From positions 272,472 to 336,471 of the forward strand of contig NZ_JAJCLZ010000001.1 in the NCBI RefSeq assembly GCF_020559915.1: 64,000 nucleotides of DNA, read 5' to 3'. Under the pieces are notes generated by a model that worked only from the letters and a program-made list of their open reading frames with translations, was not told the origin of the DNA and did not search any database. Below are positions 1 to 9,289 of the stretch, piece by piece. Within the stretch, counting starts at the first letter, position 1. Each line of letters begins with the position of its first letter. The position numbers and the translations under genes are program-made. Origin of the DNA: Ruminococcus sp. 210702-SL.1.03. GTDB lineage: Bacteria; Bacillota; Clostridia; Oscillospirales; Ruminococcaceae.

Positions 1-805
1 GATACAGCCTGCCCTCGCAAAGTTCGCGAAATGCGGGATGGTAAAATCCGCCCAGTTTTTTTGCTTCCACATCTCGGCTGGCGTGCAGCCCCAGTTTTAT
101 GACCTCTATGCCGCGCTGCTCGGCGTCGGCAAGAAATCCCGCGCAAAGCTCCACCGCTGTGTCGAAGTCGAAAGGCTGATATTCGCCGCTTTTATAAAGC
201 TCGCCCAGCCGCGTGCCCTCCAGTATAACTACGGGGTAGATGCGCACGGTGTCGGGCGAAAGCGCCGCTATCCTGCGCCAAGATCTGCGCTCTTCCTGCG
301 GCGTGCTCTTGTAAAGCCCTACCATCATCTGCAAGCCGAGCTGAAAGCAGCGGCGGCTTTTTATCAGCATTGCCGCGTAAGCCGCGTCCTTAGCCGAATG
401 TCCGCGCTCGTTAGCTTCGAGCACCTCGTCGCTCATCGACTGCGCGCCCAGCTCTATCGCCGTAACGTGGTGCGCCTTGAGAATGTCGAGTATCTCTTCG
501 TCGATGTAGTCGGGGCGGGTAGATATGCGTATGCCGCTGAACCTGCCCTCGCCGATGAAAGGCTGCGCCGCCTCTAGCAGCTCAAGCATATAGCGGCGCG
601 GCACGGCTGTAAAGCTGCCGCCGAAAAAGGCTATCTCAGTATCAGCAGGGTCGCGCACCTCGCCCAGCGCCGCCGTGCATATGCGCTCTACGTCCGCCGC
701 GCGGGGCGGCTTTTCGGTGCTGGTTATCGTGCGCTGGTCGCAGAAAGCGCAGTTGTGCGGGCAGCCTGCGTGCGGCACGAAAATTGATATATTGCTGTGC
801 GCCAT
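1..805 (-). CDS. Radical SAM protein, Elp3-like (C-terminus beyond window)
   Basis: Read on the minus strand from ATG at 805; about 268 codons are present and the frame runs open through position 1, so the C-terminus is missing. Residues 15-22 carry the radical SAM cluster motif CPHNCAFC, followed by an FFGGSFTAV stretch typical of the Elp3-like radical SAM family (SPASM-less, often annotated YhcC/Elp3-related). Its ATG shares one base with the TAA stop of rnc (TAATG), so translation is probably coupled. It is the last visible gene of the minus-strand rnc operon. The substrate is not known; a tRNA-modifying or coproporphyrinogen-oxidase-like role cannot be decided from sequence. Confidence 0.85.
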   Translation of the reverse strand, partial: MAHSNISIFVPHAGCPHNCAFCDQRTITSTEKPPRAADVERICTAALGEVRDPADTEIAFFGGSFTAVPRRYMLELLEAAQPFIGEGRFSGIRISTRPDYIDEEILDILKAHHVTAIELGAQSMSDEVLEANERGHSAKDAAYAAMLIKSRRCFQLGLQMMVGLYKSTPQEERRSWRRIAALSPDTVRIYPVVILEGTRLGELYKSGEYQPFDFDTAVELCAGFLADAEQRGIEVIKLGLHASRDVEAKKLGGFYHPAFRELCEGRLY

Positions 806-1500
806 TATTCCAGACCCATAAGCCGCAGCGCTTCGCGCGCCGCCGCCTGCTCGGCGTTTTTCTTCGATTTTCCGCTGCCCTCGCCGATGACCATGCCGTT
901 CAGCAGCACCTGCACGTCAAAATGCTTATCGTGGTCGGGGCCTGACTCACCTTTCAGAAAATACTCTATCTTCTCTTCGGGATTTCGCTGGATAACTTCC
1001 TGCAGTTCCGTCTTGTAATCGTGAAAAGCCTTGCCGCCCGCGGGGGTGATGTCTTTCGGGATAAACGAAAGCACATACTCGCGCGCTTTTTCCATACCGC
1101 CGTCGAGATAGATCGCGGCGATAACGGCTTCAAATGCGTCGGAAACTATCGAGGGACGCTCTCTGCCGCCCGTCATTTCCTCGCCCTTGCCGAGAAAAAT
1201 GTGCTCGCCCAGCTTTATGCGCTTTGAGAACTCAAAAAGCGCGTTTTCGCAGACCAGCGAGGCGCGCAGCTTAGTCAGCTCGCCCTCGGGGATATGCGTG
1301 AAATGTTTGAATATATAGTCCGACACGGCTATCGAGAGCACCGAGTCGCCCAAAAACTCCAGCCGCTCGTTGCTGCGGCGGGTCTTTTTATTTTCGTTAG
1401 CGAATGAGGAGTGCGAAAGCGCCTCGTAAAGCAGGTTCTCGTTCTTGAACTTGTAGCCTATCAGCCGCTGCAGATCCTTCATTTTTTCCTGTTCGTTCAT
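805..1500 (-). CDS. rnc: Ribonuclease III
   Basis: 231 residues, normal length for RNase III, which cuts double-stranded RNA in rRNA processing and mRNA decay. The N-terminal endonuclease domain has the signature ERLEFLGDSVL at residues 45-55, with the catalytic Glu/Asp residues. A C-terminal double-stranded RNA-binding domain spans roughly 160-230, ending in the lysine-rich GSGKSKKNAEQAAA motif. The start is preceded by AAGGAG. It lies 45 bp after plsX and is coupled to the radical SAM gene. Many Firmicutes have acpP between plsX and rnc; here it is absent. Confidence 0.97.
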   Translation of the reverse strand: MNEQEKMKDLQRLIGYKFKNENLLYEALSHSSFANENKKTRRSNERLEFLGDSVLSIAVSDYIFKHFTHIPEGELTKLRASLVCENALFEFSKRIKLGEHIFLGKGEEMTGGRERPSIVSDAFEAVIAAIYLDGGMEKAREYVLSFIPKDITPAGGKAFHDYKTELQEVIQRNPEEKIEYFLKGESGPDHDKHFDVQVLLNGMVIGEGSGKSKKNAEQAAAREALRLMGLE

Positions 1501-1545
1501 TTAGCAGCTCCTTGCCTTTCCTGACCTTTCCGCTTTATAGTGGGG

Positions 1546-2556
1546 TCAGGCATTTTCCTTTGCTTTTTTCATGTCGGCGAGCGCCGCGGTTATCTCGTCG
1601 ATAACGCCTGTTTCGGTGAAAAGCTTCGCCTGGCGAACCGCGTTGTAGAAAGCCTTAGCGTCAGAGCTTCCGTGCGCTTTTATGACGGGCTTAGCCGTGC
1701 CCAGCAGCGGCGCTCCGCCGTACTCGCTGTAATCTACCTTTTTCTTAAATTCCTTCACGCTCGACATTATCATCAGCGCGGCGAGCTTGTTCTTAGTGCC
1801 CGCGGTGAAGATATTTTTCAGCTCGCCCGAGAAGAATTTGCCCATACCCTCATACAGCTTGAGCATTATGTTGCCCGTAAAGCCGTCGGTAACTACCACG
1901 TCGGCGTCGCCGAGCGGCACTTGCCTAGCCTCGATATTGCCGATGAAATTAACGGGCGCTTCGGTAAGCTGGCGGTATGTTTCAAGCTCCAGCTCTCTGC
2001 CCTTCGACTCTTCCGAGCCAATGTTCGCGAGCGCTACGCGGGGGGTATCTACGCCGAGTATCTTGTTCATGTAAGCCGAGCCCATTATGCCGAACTGCGT
2101 CAGCATCTCGGGGCGGCAGTCGGCGTTCGCACCGCTGTCAAGCAGCATCGTAGGCGCGCCTGCGGTGGGCAGCACTGTAGCCAGCGCGGGGCGCTTTATG
2201 CCCTTTATCCTGCGTACTATCATGGTAGCGCCTACCACCAGCGCGCCGGTAGAGCCTGCCGAGAGGAATGCGTCGCCCTCGCCGTCAGCCAGCATCTTCA
2301 TGCCTACCGCCATCGAGCAGTCTTTCTTGCCCTTTACAACGGCGGTCGGCTCTTCGCAAACGTCTATCACGGTATCGGCGTGGCGGATAGCGAGCGCGGA
2401 AATATCCAGCCCGTTATTCTTAGCGCAGTCTTTTATCTTCTGCTCGTCGCCGACTAAGGTTATATCTACCTGAAAATCGTTGTGCGCGTCGATAGCGCCC
2501 TTTATGACCTCCAGCGGCGCGTTATCTCCGCCGAAAGCGTCTATTACTATGTTCAT
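1546..2556 (-). CDS. plsX: Phosphate acyltransferase PlsX
   Basis: 336 residues. PlsX makes acyl-phosphate from acyl-ACP, the first committed donor for phospholipid synthesis through PlsY/PlsC; it is a peripheral membrane enzyme. The N-terminus IVIDAFGGDNAP is the family hallmark, and GSTGALV and DGFTGNI motifs are present. It follows trmFO by 23 bp and precedes rnc, in the same minus-strand operon. The usual partners rpmF and acpP are not next to it. Confidence 0.96.
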   Translation of the reverse strand: MNIVIDAFGGDNAPLEVIKGAIDAHNDFQVDITLVGDEQKIKDCAKNNGLDISALAIRHADTVIDVCEEPTAVVKGKKDCSMAVGMKMLADGEGDAFLSAGSTGALVVGATMIVRRIKGIKRPALATVLPTAGAPTMLLDSGANADCRPEMLTQFGIMGSAYMNKILGVDTPRVALANIGSEESKGRELELETYRQLTEAPVNFIGNIEARQVPLGDADVVVTDGFTGNIMLKLYEGMGKFFSGELKNIFTAGTKNKLAALMIMSSVKEFKKKVDYSEYGGAPLLGTAKPVIKAHGSSDAKAFYNAVRQAKLFTETGVIDEITAALADMKKAKENA

Positions 2557-2579
2557 ATTTATCCTCCAAGCTCGGGCTT

Positions 2580-3929
2580 TTACAGCTCCGCTATAACAGC
2601 GCTCATATCTGCCAGACCGCGCAGCGCGGCGGCTTCGTAGCGTTTTTTCTTATCCCTTATCTTCTCGCCCAGCGGCGGCAGTATGCCGATATTGCAGCCC
2701 ATAGGCTGAAATTTCTCTACCGCAGGGTCGCTGATATACTTGCTCAGCGCGCCGAGCATACTCGTTGCAGGCAGCGTGACGTAAGGCTTGCCCTGCACCG
2801 CGCGCGCCATGTTCAGCCCTGCGATGATGCCGCTCGCCGCCGACTCTATATAGCCCTCTACGCCTGTCATCTGCCCCGCGAAATATATCTCGGGCCGGAT
2901 GCGCATAAAGAACTGCTCGCTCAGCAGCTTCGGCGAATCTATAAAAGTATTGCGGTGCATCACGCCGTACCGCAGAAACTCAGCGTTTTCAAGTCCCGGT
3001 ATCATCGAGAACACGCGCTTCTGCTCGCCGAATCTCAGATTTGTCTGAAAGCCCACGATGTTGTACATACTGCCCTGCGGGTCTTCCGCGCGCAGCTGCA
3101 CCACCGCGTAGTAGCGCTTGTTGGTGACGGGGTGGTATATGCCCACGGGTTTCAGCGGGCCGTAGCGCATGGTGTCCGCGCCGCGCTTCGCCAGTACCTC
3201 TATCGGCATACAGCCCTCGTAGACCTTAAAGCCGTCTTTCGAGAAATGCTCTTTCTCAAAGTCGTGCAGCGGGGCGCTCTCGGCGTTCACCAGCTCGTTA
3301 TAAAAGCGCTCGTACTCTTCCTTTTCCATCGGGCAATTGATATAATCCGCCGCTCCCCTGCCGTAGCGAGAGGCGTAAAACGCGCGATCCATATCTATGC
3401 TCTCGAAAGAAACTATCGGCGCTGCCGCGTCGTGGAAGTAGAGGTAATCTTCGCCTATAAGCTCGTGTATGCTCTGCGCCAGCGCGTCTGATGTAAGCGG
3501 GCCGCTCGCGATTATCGTTCTGCCCCGCGGTATCTCGGTCACCTCGCGCGAAACTATCTCTATCAAGGGGTGCGCCTTTATCTTCGCGGTCACGGCGTCG
3601 GAAAAGGCTTTGCGGTCTACCGCCAGCGCCCCGCCTGCCGAAACGCGGCTTTCCTCGGCGCACTGCATAGTCAGCGAGCCTAAGCGGCGCATCTCTTCTT
3701 TCAGCATACCCGCCGCCGAGCCTATACGCTCAGCTTTCAGCGAGTTTGAGCACACCAGCTCGGCGAAGCCGCCGTACTTGTGCGCGGGGGTGTATTTTTC
3801 GGGCTTCATCTCAAAAAGCCGCACGTGCACACCCGCCGAGGCAAGCTGCCATGCCGCTTCGCAGCCCGCAAGCCCTGCGCCGACTACGTTTATTTTTTCG
3901 TTCACGTCATTCAGTTCATTCACGCTCAT
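2580..3929 (-). CDS. trmFO: Folate/FAD-dependent tRNA m5U54 methyltransferase
   Basis: 449 residues, normal for TrmFO, which forms ribothymidine at tRNA position 54 using methylenetetrahydrofolate and FADH2. The FAD-binding Rossmann motif VVGAGLAGCEAA sits at residues 15-26, and GFAELVCSNSLKA and GYIESAASGIIAGLNMAR are strongly conserved in the family. The start ATG overlaps the topA stop by four bases (ATGA), as is common for the topA-trmFO pair in Firmicutes. Confidence 0.97.
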   Translation of the reverse strand: MSVNELNDVNEKINVVGAGLAGCEAAWQLASAGVHVRLFEMKPEKYTPAHKYGGFAELVCSNSLKAERIGSAAGMLKEEMRRLGSLTMQCAEESRVSAGGALAVDRKAFSDAVTAKIKAHPLIEIVSREVTEIPRGRTIIASGPLTSDALAQSIHELIGEDYLYFHDAAAPIVSFESIDMDRAFYASRYGRGAADYINCPMEKEEYERFYNELVNAESAPLHDFEKEHFSKDGFKVYEGCMPIEVLAKRGADTMRYGPLKPVGIYHPVTNKRYYAVVQLRAEDPQGSMYNIVGFQTNLRFGEQKRVFSMIPGLENAEFLRYGVMHRNTFIDSPKLLSEQFFMRIRPEIYFAGQMTGVEGYIESAASGIIAGLNMARAVQGKPYVTLPATSMLGALSKYISDPAVEKFQPMGCNIGILPPLGEKIRDKKKRYEAAALRGLADMSAVIAEL

Positions 3930-6025
3930 ATATCCTTATCGCTTTCGCCGAGGTCTTTCTCGTAGCCGCAGCCCTCTTTGTGGCACACCAGCTTGCCGTT
4001 TTTGCCGCCCTTGCGGAAAAGCGTAGAGCCGCACTTGGGGCACTTGTCCTCCATCGGCACATCCCACGTCATGAAGCGGCAGTTCGGGTTGTCCTCGCAG
4101 CCGTAATATTTCTTGCCTTTTTTCGATTTTTTCAGCAGCACCTTTTTGCCGCAGTAGGGGCAGTTTCCGCCCGTTTCCTGCACTATGCGCTTGGTAAAAG
4201 TGCAGTCGGGGAAGCCGGAGCAGGCCATGAATTTGCCGAATCTGCCTATTTTTATCACCATAGGCTTGCCGCAAACTTCGCACACCTGGTCTGTTTCCTC
4301 GCAGGGCACTTTCACGCGCTTGCCCTCCATAGCTACTTCAGCTTCTTCAAGCTCGTGCTCAAATTCACCGTAAAATTCTTTCAGCGTGTCTGTCCACTGC
4401 ATCTCGCCGTTTTCAACTTTATCGAGGTCATTTTCCATATTCGCCGTGAATTTCACGTCTACTATCTTGTCGAAATGCTCACTCATGAGCTGGTTGGTAA
4501 CTTCGCCCAGTACCGATGGCTTTAGCTGTTTGCCGTCGCGCTCAACGTAATTTCGCGCAAGTATGGTAGTTATCGTCGGCACATAGGTAGATGGTCTGCC
4601 GATGCCCGTTTCCTCAAATGCCTTTACTAGCGTGGCTTCGGTGTAGCGCGGGGGCGGCTGAGTGAAATGCTGATTGCCCGAAAGGCTCTTTAGCTGAAGC
4701 TCGTCGCCCTTTTTTACCGCCGAAAGGTCGTTTTTCGGTTCGCCGTCGTCATCGCGGCTCTCTTCATACAGCGCAGTAAAGCCGTCAAACTTTACAGAGT
4801 AGCCCGTAGCCTTGAAAATGCAGCCCGCCGCCTCTATATCTACCGAAACGGTGTTCATTATGCACTTCGCCATCTGGCTGGCTATAAAGCGCTCCCATAT
4901 CAGCTTGTAAAGCTTGTACTGGTCGGCGGTAACATCGCTGCGCTTTACAATATCGGGGGTAAGCTCGGGGTGGGTGGGGCGGATAGCCTCGTGCGCGTCC
5001 TGAGCGTTGCCCTTTGTCTTGTATTTATTCGGCGTTTCGGGAATATAATTCTCGCCGTATTTTTCCTTTATAAAATCGTAAGCCTGCGCGCGCGCCTCGT
5101 CAGATACACGCTGGCTGTCGGTACGCATATAGGTTATAAGACCCACGGGACCCATATCCTGTATCTCAAGACCTTCGTAAAGCTCCTGCGCGACTTTCAT
5201 CGTGCGCCTTGCCTGAAACGAGAGCCTGCGCGAAGCCTCCTGCTGAAGGGTCGAGGTGGTGAAAGGCGCTGCGGGCGATTTCCTGCGCACGCTTTTCTTC
5301 ACGTTCGCCGCCGTAAACACCGCGCCGTCGAGCCGCTCGAGCGCAGCGTCGGTCTGCTCTTTTGAAAGCAGCTCGGGCTTTTTGCCGTCTACCAGCTCCA
5401 ACTTTGCGGAGAATGGCTTTTTAGCGCCCTTTGCGAGAAATTCCGCGTCTACCGACCAATATTCCGTCGATACGAATTTGCGTATCTCCTCCTCGCGGTC
5501 GCAGATCATCTTTACCGCTACCGACTGCACTCTGCCTGCGGAAAGACCGCGGCGTATCTTGCGCCAAAGGAACGGCGAGAGCTTGTAGCCCACTATCCTG
5601 TCGAGCACGCGGCGCGCCTGCTGAGCGTCTACCAAATTCATATCTATCTGCCGCGGGTGCTCCATTCCCGCCTTTATTCCCGAAGCGGTAAGCTCCTTGA
5701 AAGTTACACGGTTGGCGTCGTTTAGGTCGAGCCCCAATATCTGTGCCAAATGCCACGAAATAGCTTCCCCCTCGCGGTCAGGGTCTCCCGCGAGATAAAC
5801 GTGGTCGCACTTTTTGGCTTTCTTTTTTATCTCTTTGATTATCGGCTCTTTGTCCTTGATATTTATATAATGCGGCTCGAAATTGTTTTCGATGTCTACG
5901 CCCAGCTTTGATTTCGGCAGGTCGCGCAGGTGTCCGCGCGAGGCTATGACCTCGTAGTCGCCGCTTAGATACCTTTTTATAGTCTTGATTTTTGTAGGTG
6001 ACTCTACTATTATCAGATTTGACAA
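3926..6025 (-). CDS. topA: DNA topoisomerase I
   Basis: 699 residues. A type IA topoisomerase that relaxes negative supercoils. The TOPRIM acidic motif DPDREGE is at 81-87 and the catalytic tyrosine is Tyr299 in GLITYMRTDS. Three C4-type zinc fingers follow at about 575-690 (CEVCGK, CPYCGKK, CPKCGS). The start codon is TTG: it lies 8 bases after AAGGAG, and the family N-terminus NLIIVESPTK begins right there, so no ATG start fits. dprA is 27 bp upstream and trmFO overlaps downstream. Confidence 0.97.
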   Translation of the reverse strand: MSNLIIVESPTKIKTIKRYLSGDYEVIASRGHLRDLPKSKLGVDIENNFEPHYINIKDKEPIIKEIKKKAKKCDHVYLAGDPDREGEAISWHLAQILGLDLNDANRVTFKELTASGIKAGMEHPRQIDMNLVDAQQARRVLDRIVGYKLSPFLWRKIRRGLSAGRVQSVAVKMICDREEEIRKFVSTEYWSVDAEFLAKGAKKPFSAKLELVDGKKPELLSKEQTDAALERLDGAVFTAANVKKSVRRKSPAAPFTTSTLQQEASRRLSFQARRTMKVAQELYEGLEIQDMGPVGLITYMRTDSQRVSDEARAQAYDFIKEKYGENYIPETPNKYKTKGNAQDAHEAIRPTHPELTPDIVKRSDVTADQYKLYKLIWERFIASQMAKCIMNTVSVDIEAAGCIFKATGYSVKFDGFTALYEESRDDDGEPKNDLSAVKKGDELQLKSLSGNQHFTQPPPRYTEATLVKAFEETGIGRPSTYVPTITTILARNYVERDGKQLKPSVLGEVTNQLMSEHFDKIVDVKFTANMENDLDKVENGEMQWTDTLKEFYGEFEHELEEAEVAMEGKRVKVPCEETDQVCEVCGKPMVIKIGRFGKFMACSGFPDCTFTKRIVQETGGNCPYCGKKVLLKKSKKGKKYYGCEDNPNCRFMTWDVPMEDKCPKCGSTLFRKGGKNGKLVCHKEGCGYEKDLGESDKDI

Positions 6026-6052
6026 GTGTGATTTCTCCTTTCCGAACCCACC

Positions 6053-7261
6053 TTAACGTTTCAATCTGTAACGTTTGCCCGGCAGCTCATCTATTATCTT
6101 TTTTATCTGCAATGTCATGAGTTCGTTTATAAGAACGCTGACGGGCAGCGAAAGCCTTTCCGCCAGCAGGTTCATATGCAGCTCGCCCTTCTCCAGCGCC
6201 TTGCAGATCTCCTGCTGGCGCGGCGAAAGGCCGCTCATATCTATTGTAGCAGAGTTTTCGCTTTTGTGCAAGTCCTCCGCCTGTTTTTCTTTGATTTTTT
6301 TTGTATTTTTTGTTTTCTTTTTGGCTGATACGGTCTTTGCCTGCTTTTTATTCTCAAAAATGTCAGGCAGTATCATATCCTCAGCCTTGCCAGAATTTTT
6401 CAGAGCGCGTATCACGTCGTACGCCCCGAATATCGGCACTGCCCCCGCCCGCAGCAGGTCACGCTGACCGTAAAATTTGCGGTCGGTTATATCAGCGGGC
6501 GGCAGGGCGAATATCGGTCTGCCCAGCGCGCGCGCCTTTTCGGCGTTATCCAAACCGCGGCTCACGTTGGAACATTCGATGAAGATCACGCCGTCCGCCA
6601 GCGCGCAGAGTATGCGGTTGCGCGAACCGAACGTAGGCGCTCGGTAATCGTTACTGTCCGTAAATTCGGACACTAAAACTCCGCTGCCGACTATGCCCTC
6701 GTCCAGCTTATCTACCGGCGATTTGCAGAGTATGCCGCGTCCGCAGACGGCTGCCGTTTTGCCGCCCGCCGCGAGAGCCGCCTTGTTCGCCGCGCAGTCA
6801 AGCCCCTGCTCGAAGCCGCTTATCACCAGCGCGCCCGCTTCCACGAGCTGCGAACATATAATATTCATCGCGCTCACCGAATATTCGCAGGGCGTGCGCG
6901 TGCCGACTATCGCGATTGCGGTCTGCGAGCCCAGCACCGTAATATCGCCCCGCGCATACAGTACGGGCGGCGGGTCGGGTATCCATTTCAGCCGCTTCGG
7001 GTAAAGCTCGTCGCCGAAGCCGACCGTCTGCACGCCTTTTTCAGCCCACTTTGCGATAATCGCGCGCGCCTCGGAAAGCTTTACCGTGTGCGCCGCCTGC
7101 CGCTCGTTCGCCGTCATGCCCTCTACCGCGCCGCGAGCCGCCGCTTTGCAGAAATCAAGCACGTTATCGTAGCTGTCGCTGAGCTGCCACATACGCTCGT
7201 TCGCCGTGCCGAAAACCAGGCTCAGCCACACCCAAAGCGCCGTTTCGCCCGCGTTACTCAT
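6053..7261 (-). CDS. dprA: DNA-processing protein DprA
   Basis: 402 residues. DprA binds single-stranded DNA and loads RecA during transformation. The Rossmann domain spans roughly 90-290: AIAIVGTRTP at 116-125, VISGFEQGLD at 147-155 and GSRNRILCALADGVIFIE at 212-229. The usual SGxAxGID..AH signature reads SGFEQGLDCAAN, a mild divergence. A Lys-rich linker (about 305-335) leads to a C-terminal winged-helix domain beginning SGLSPRQQEICKAL. The start overlaps the 3' end of the SpoU methyltransferase gene by 8 bp. No other competence genes are visible here. Confidence 0.93.
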   Translation of the reverse strand: MSNAGETALWVWLSLVFGTANERMWQLSDSYDNVLDFCKAAARGAVEGMTANERQAAHTVKLSEARAIIAKWAEKGVQTVGFGDELYPKRLKWIPDPPPVLYARGDITVLGSQTAIAIVGTRTPCEYSVSAMNIICSQLVEAGALVISGFEQGLDCAANKAALAAGGKTAAVCGRGILCKSPVDKLDEGIVGSGVLVSEFTDSNDYRAPTFGSRNRILCALADGVIFIECSNVSRGLDNAEKARALGRPIFALPPADITDRKFYGQRDLLRAGAVPIFGAYDVIRALKNSGKAEDMILPDIFENKKQAKTVSAKKKTKNTKKIKEKQAEDLHKSENSATIDMSGLSPRQQEICKALEKGELHMNLLAERLSLPVSVLINELMTLQIKKIIDELPGKRYRLKR

Positions 7262-8063
7262 TGCAGCTCATCTCCCAAAGCAGTATAGTTCCCGCGATGG
7301 CGGCGTTGAGCGAGTCCATATCACCTTTCATCGGGATGGTCACCGCGCGTGTGCAAAGCGCGGCGTCCTCTTGCGAAAGCCCGCGGGCTTCATTGCCGAT
7401 GACAACCGCGCACCCGCCCGAGAAGTCAAATTCCCGCGCCGACTCACCGCCGTGCACCACCGCCGCGCAGGTCTTTATGCCCGCAGCGTTCAGCAGTCCG
7501 ACCGCCTTAGCGTAGTCCTTTTCGATGTAAAGCTTGACGCGCGGCATACTCGCCATAGCCGAGCGCACGACCTTAGGATTATAAAGATCGACTGTATTTC
7601 CCGTCATGATAAGCCCCTCTATGCCCACTGCGGCGGAGGTACGTATCATAGTGCCGAGGTTGCCGGGGTCTTGCACGCTGTCGAGCACGAGGTATTTTCC
7701 GCGCGGCGAGATCTCTTCGGCGGTAAGCTTACGGTCGAGCTTTTTAGCTATCGCGAAAACGCCCTGAGTTTTTTCCACGCCGCCCATCTTCTCGGCGACC
7801 TCGGGCGTTATTTCAAATCTGCGTCTGGGGTCGAAATCCTCAAGCGCGGCGGTATCGAGCTGACCGCGGTATTTTTCAACAGCCTCGCGGGTATAAAACA
7901 CCGCCTCTATCCCGAAAAGCCCTTTTTCGGCAAGCTGAGCGAGATCTATACAGTTTATTATACCCTCGGCGACGAAAAGCCCCGTTTCGCCGCGTGCCTT
8001 TTTGCTTTCGTAAAGCTTGCGGTAAAGCTTTACCTTCGGGTTATCCTTGCCTGAAATGAGCAT
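7254..8063 (-). CDS. TrmH/SpoU-family RNA 2'-O-methyltransferase
   Basis: 269 residues, with an N-terminal substrate-binding part (DNPKVKLYRKL...ETGLFVAEG) and a C-terminal SPOUT knot domain. Visible motifs are LDSVQDPGNLGTMIRTSAA, VVIGNEARGLS and ITIPMKGDMDSLNAAIA, which form the SAM-binding trefoil knot. It probably methylates a ribose in rRNA (RlmB/TsnR-like); the exact nucleotide cannot be told. TTGGAGGA precedes the ATG. It begins only about 25 bp after the rplT terminator, so it may be expressed partly by read-through from the infC operon. Confidence 0.9.
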   Translation of the reverse strand: MLISGKDNPKVKLYRKLYESKKARGETGLFVAEGIINCIDLAQLAEKGLFGIEAVFYTREAVEKYRGQLDTAALEDFDPRRRFEITPEVAEKMGGVEKTQGVFAIAKKLDRKLTAEEISPRGKYLVLDSVQDPGNLGTMIRTSAAVGIEGLIMTGNTVDLYNPKVVRSAMASMPRVKLYIEKDYAKAVGLLNAAGIKTCAAVVHGGESAREFDFSGGCAVVIGNEARGLSQEDAALCTRAVTIPMKGDMDSLNAAIAGTILLWEMSCNE

Positions 8064-8084
8064 TATAAATGTCCTCCAAAAATA

Positions 8085-8118
8085 CGAAAAACGCGCAGGC
8101 TTTTATCGGCTTGCGCGT
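8085..8118 (-). terminator. rplT terminator
   Basis: Minus-strand hairpin with ACGCGCAAGCC and GGCCTGCGCGT-type arms (10 bp, one mismatch) followed by TTTTTC, between rplT and the SpoU methyltransferase gene. Confidence 0.8.
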
Positions 8119-8130
8119 CATTTGTATGGA

Positions 8131-8484
8131 TTAAAGAGCAGCCTTAGCCTGTTCAGCGATAGCTGTGAAGCCTGCGGGATCGTTGATAGCGATCTCGGAG
8201 AGCATCTTTCTGTTAAGACCGATGCCGGCCTTCTTGCAGCCGTTCATGAAAGTGGAATAATTCATTCCGTTGAGTTTAGCTGCTGCGGAGATTCTGGTGA
8301 TCCAGAGTCTTCTGAAATCTCTCTTCTTCTGCTTTCTTCCGATGTAAGCGTACTGGCCGGACTTCATTACCGCCTGCTTAGCCATCTTGAAATGCTTGCT
8401 CTTAGCGCCGAAATAGCCCTTTGCAAGCTTAAGAGTTTTATTTCTTCTCTTACGAGTCATCATTGCGCCCTTAATACGAGCCAT
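8131..8484 (-). CDS. rplT: 50S ribosomal protein L20
   Basis: 117 residues, full length. L20 is an early 23S rRNA-binding assembly protein and, in Firmicutes, the autogenous repressor of the infC-rpmI-rplT leader. The N-terminus [24 protein letters not shown] is nearly invariant up to the extra residues GAM, and the C-terminus [17 protein letters not shown] fits the family. It lies 61 bp after rpmI with a strong SD. Confidence 0.98.
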   Translation of the reverse strand: MARIKGAMMTRKRRNKTLKLAKGYFGAKSKHFKMAKQAVMKSGQYAYIGRKQKKRDFRRLWITRISAAAKLNGMNYSTFMNGCKKAGIGLNRKMLSEIAINDPAGFTAIAEQAKAAL

Positions 8485-8545
8485 AGTAAATTACCTCCTG
8501 AAATTTTCTGAAATTCTCATTTAATAAGCCTAAAGGCCCGTGTTA

Positions 8546-8746
8546 TTACTTCTTGTAAGGAATGAGCGCCTTAATGTTCTTTACATTAGAGTCATCAGCG
8601 ATAGCTGCACCGCGCAGGATTCTCTTGCGCTTGTGATCCTTCTGCGTGAGTCTATGTCTCTTATTTGTGTGCTGGAATTTTACCTTTCCGCTGCCGGTAA
8701 CGTTGAAACGCTTCTTGGCGCCGGAATGAGTTTTGATCTTAGGCAT
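8546..8746 (-). CDS. rpmI: 50S ribosomal protein L35
   Basis: 66 residues. The start MPKIKTHSGAKKRFNVTGSG and the HRLTQKDHKRKRILRG segment are diagnostic of L35. It sits between infC and rplT, 24 bp after infC, in the standard translation operon. Confidence 0.98.
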   Translation of the reverse strand: MPKIKTHSGAKKRFNVTGSGKVKFQHTNKRHRLTQKDHKRKRILRGAAIADDSNVKNIKALIPYKK

Positions 8747-8770
8747 AAATTTATCCTCCTTAAATTTTGA

Positions 8771-9289
8771 TCACTTTGCTGACTTAGGAGCGACGAACAT
8801 GACATATCTGCGTCCCTCCATTTTAGGCTGCTTATCAACAACGCCCGATTCTGAAACTGCCTCTGCAAACTTTTTGAGCAGCTCTTCGCCGTATTCCGGA
8901 TGTGCAAAGCTTCTCTTGTAGAAGCGAACTTCTACTTTAAGTCTGTCACCATTTTCCAGAAACTTGCGAGCCTGATTGACCTTTGTGTTAAAGTCATGAG
9001 TATCGATGTTAGAGGAAAGTCTTATTCCCTTAACTTCCATGACCTTCTGATTTTTCTTCGCTTCCTTCTCGCGCTTTGACTGCTCAAAGCAGAACTTGCG
9101 ATAATCCATGATCTTACATACAGGCGGCTTTGCATTCGCGGCGATCATAACAAGATCCTTATCTTCGCTGTAAGCCTTCTCGAGTGCGTCTCTTGAGGAC
9201 ATTAGTCCGAGCTGATTACCCTCGGAATCCACTACTCTGATCTCTTTTTCGCGTATATCCTCGTTGATCTTGTAGTCTTTGTTGTTAAT
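8771..9289 (-). CDS. infC: Translation initiation factor IF-3 (ATT start)
   Basis: 172 residues if begun at ATT (9289-9287). IF-3 keeps 30S subunits free and checks the start codon. The first in-frame conventional start (GTG at 9232) would remove 19 residues that match the family (NNKDYKINEDIREKEIRVV), while GGAGGT lies 8 bases before the ATT. Infrequent AUU starts are established for infC in E. coli and Bacillus, where they let IF-3 repress its own synthesis. The body shows NAKPPVCKIMDYRKF and the C-terminal domain GIRLSSNIDTHDFNTKVNQA. It heads the infC-rpmI-rplT operon. Confidence 0.95.
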   Translation of the reverse strand: MNNKDYKINEDIREKEIRVVDSEGNQLGLMSSRDALEKAYSEDKDLVMIAANAKPPVCKIMDYRKFCFEQSKREKEAKKNQKVMEVKGIRLSSNIDTHDFNTKVNQARKFLENGDRLKVEVRFYKRSFAHPEYGEELLKKFAEAVSESGVVDKQPKMEGRRYVMFVAPKSAK

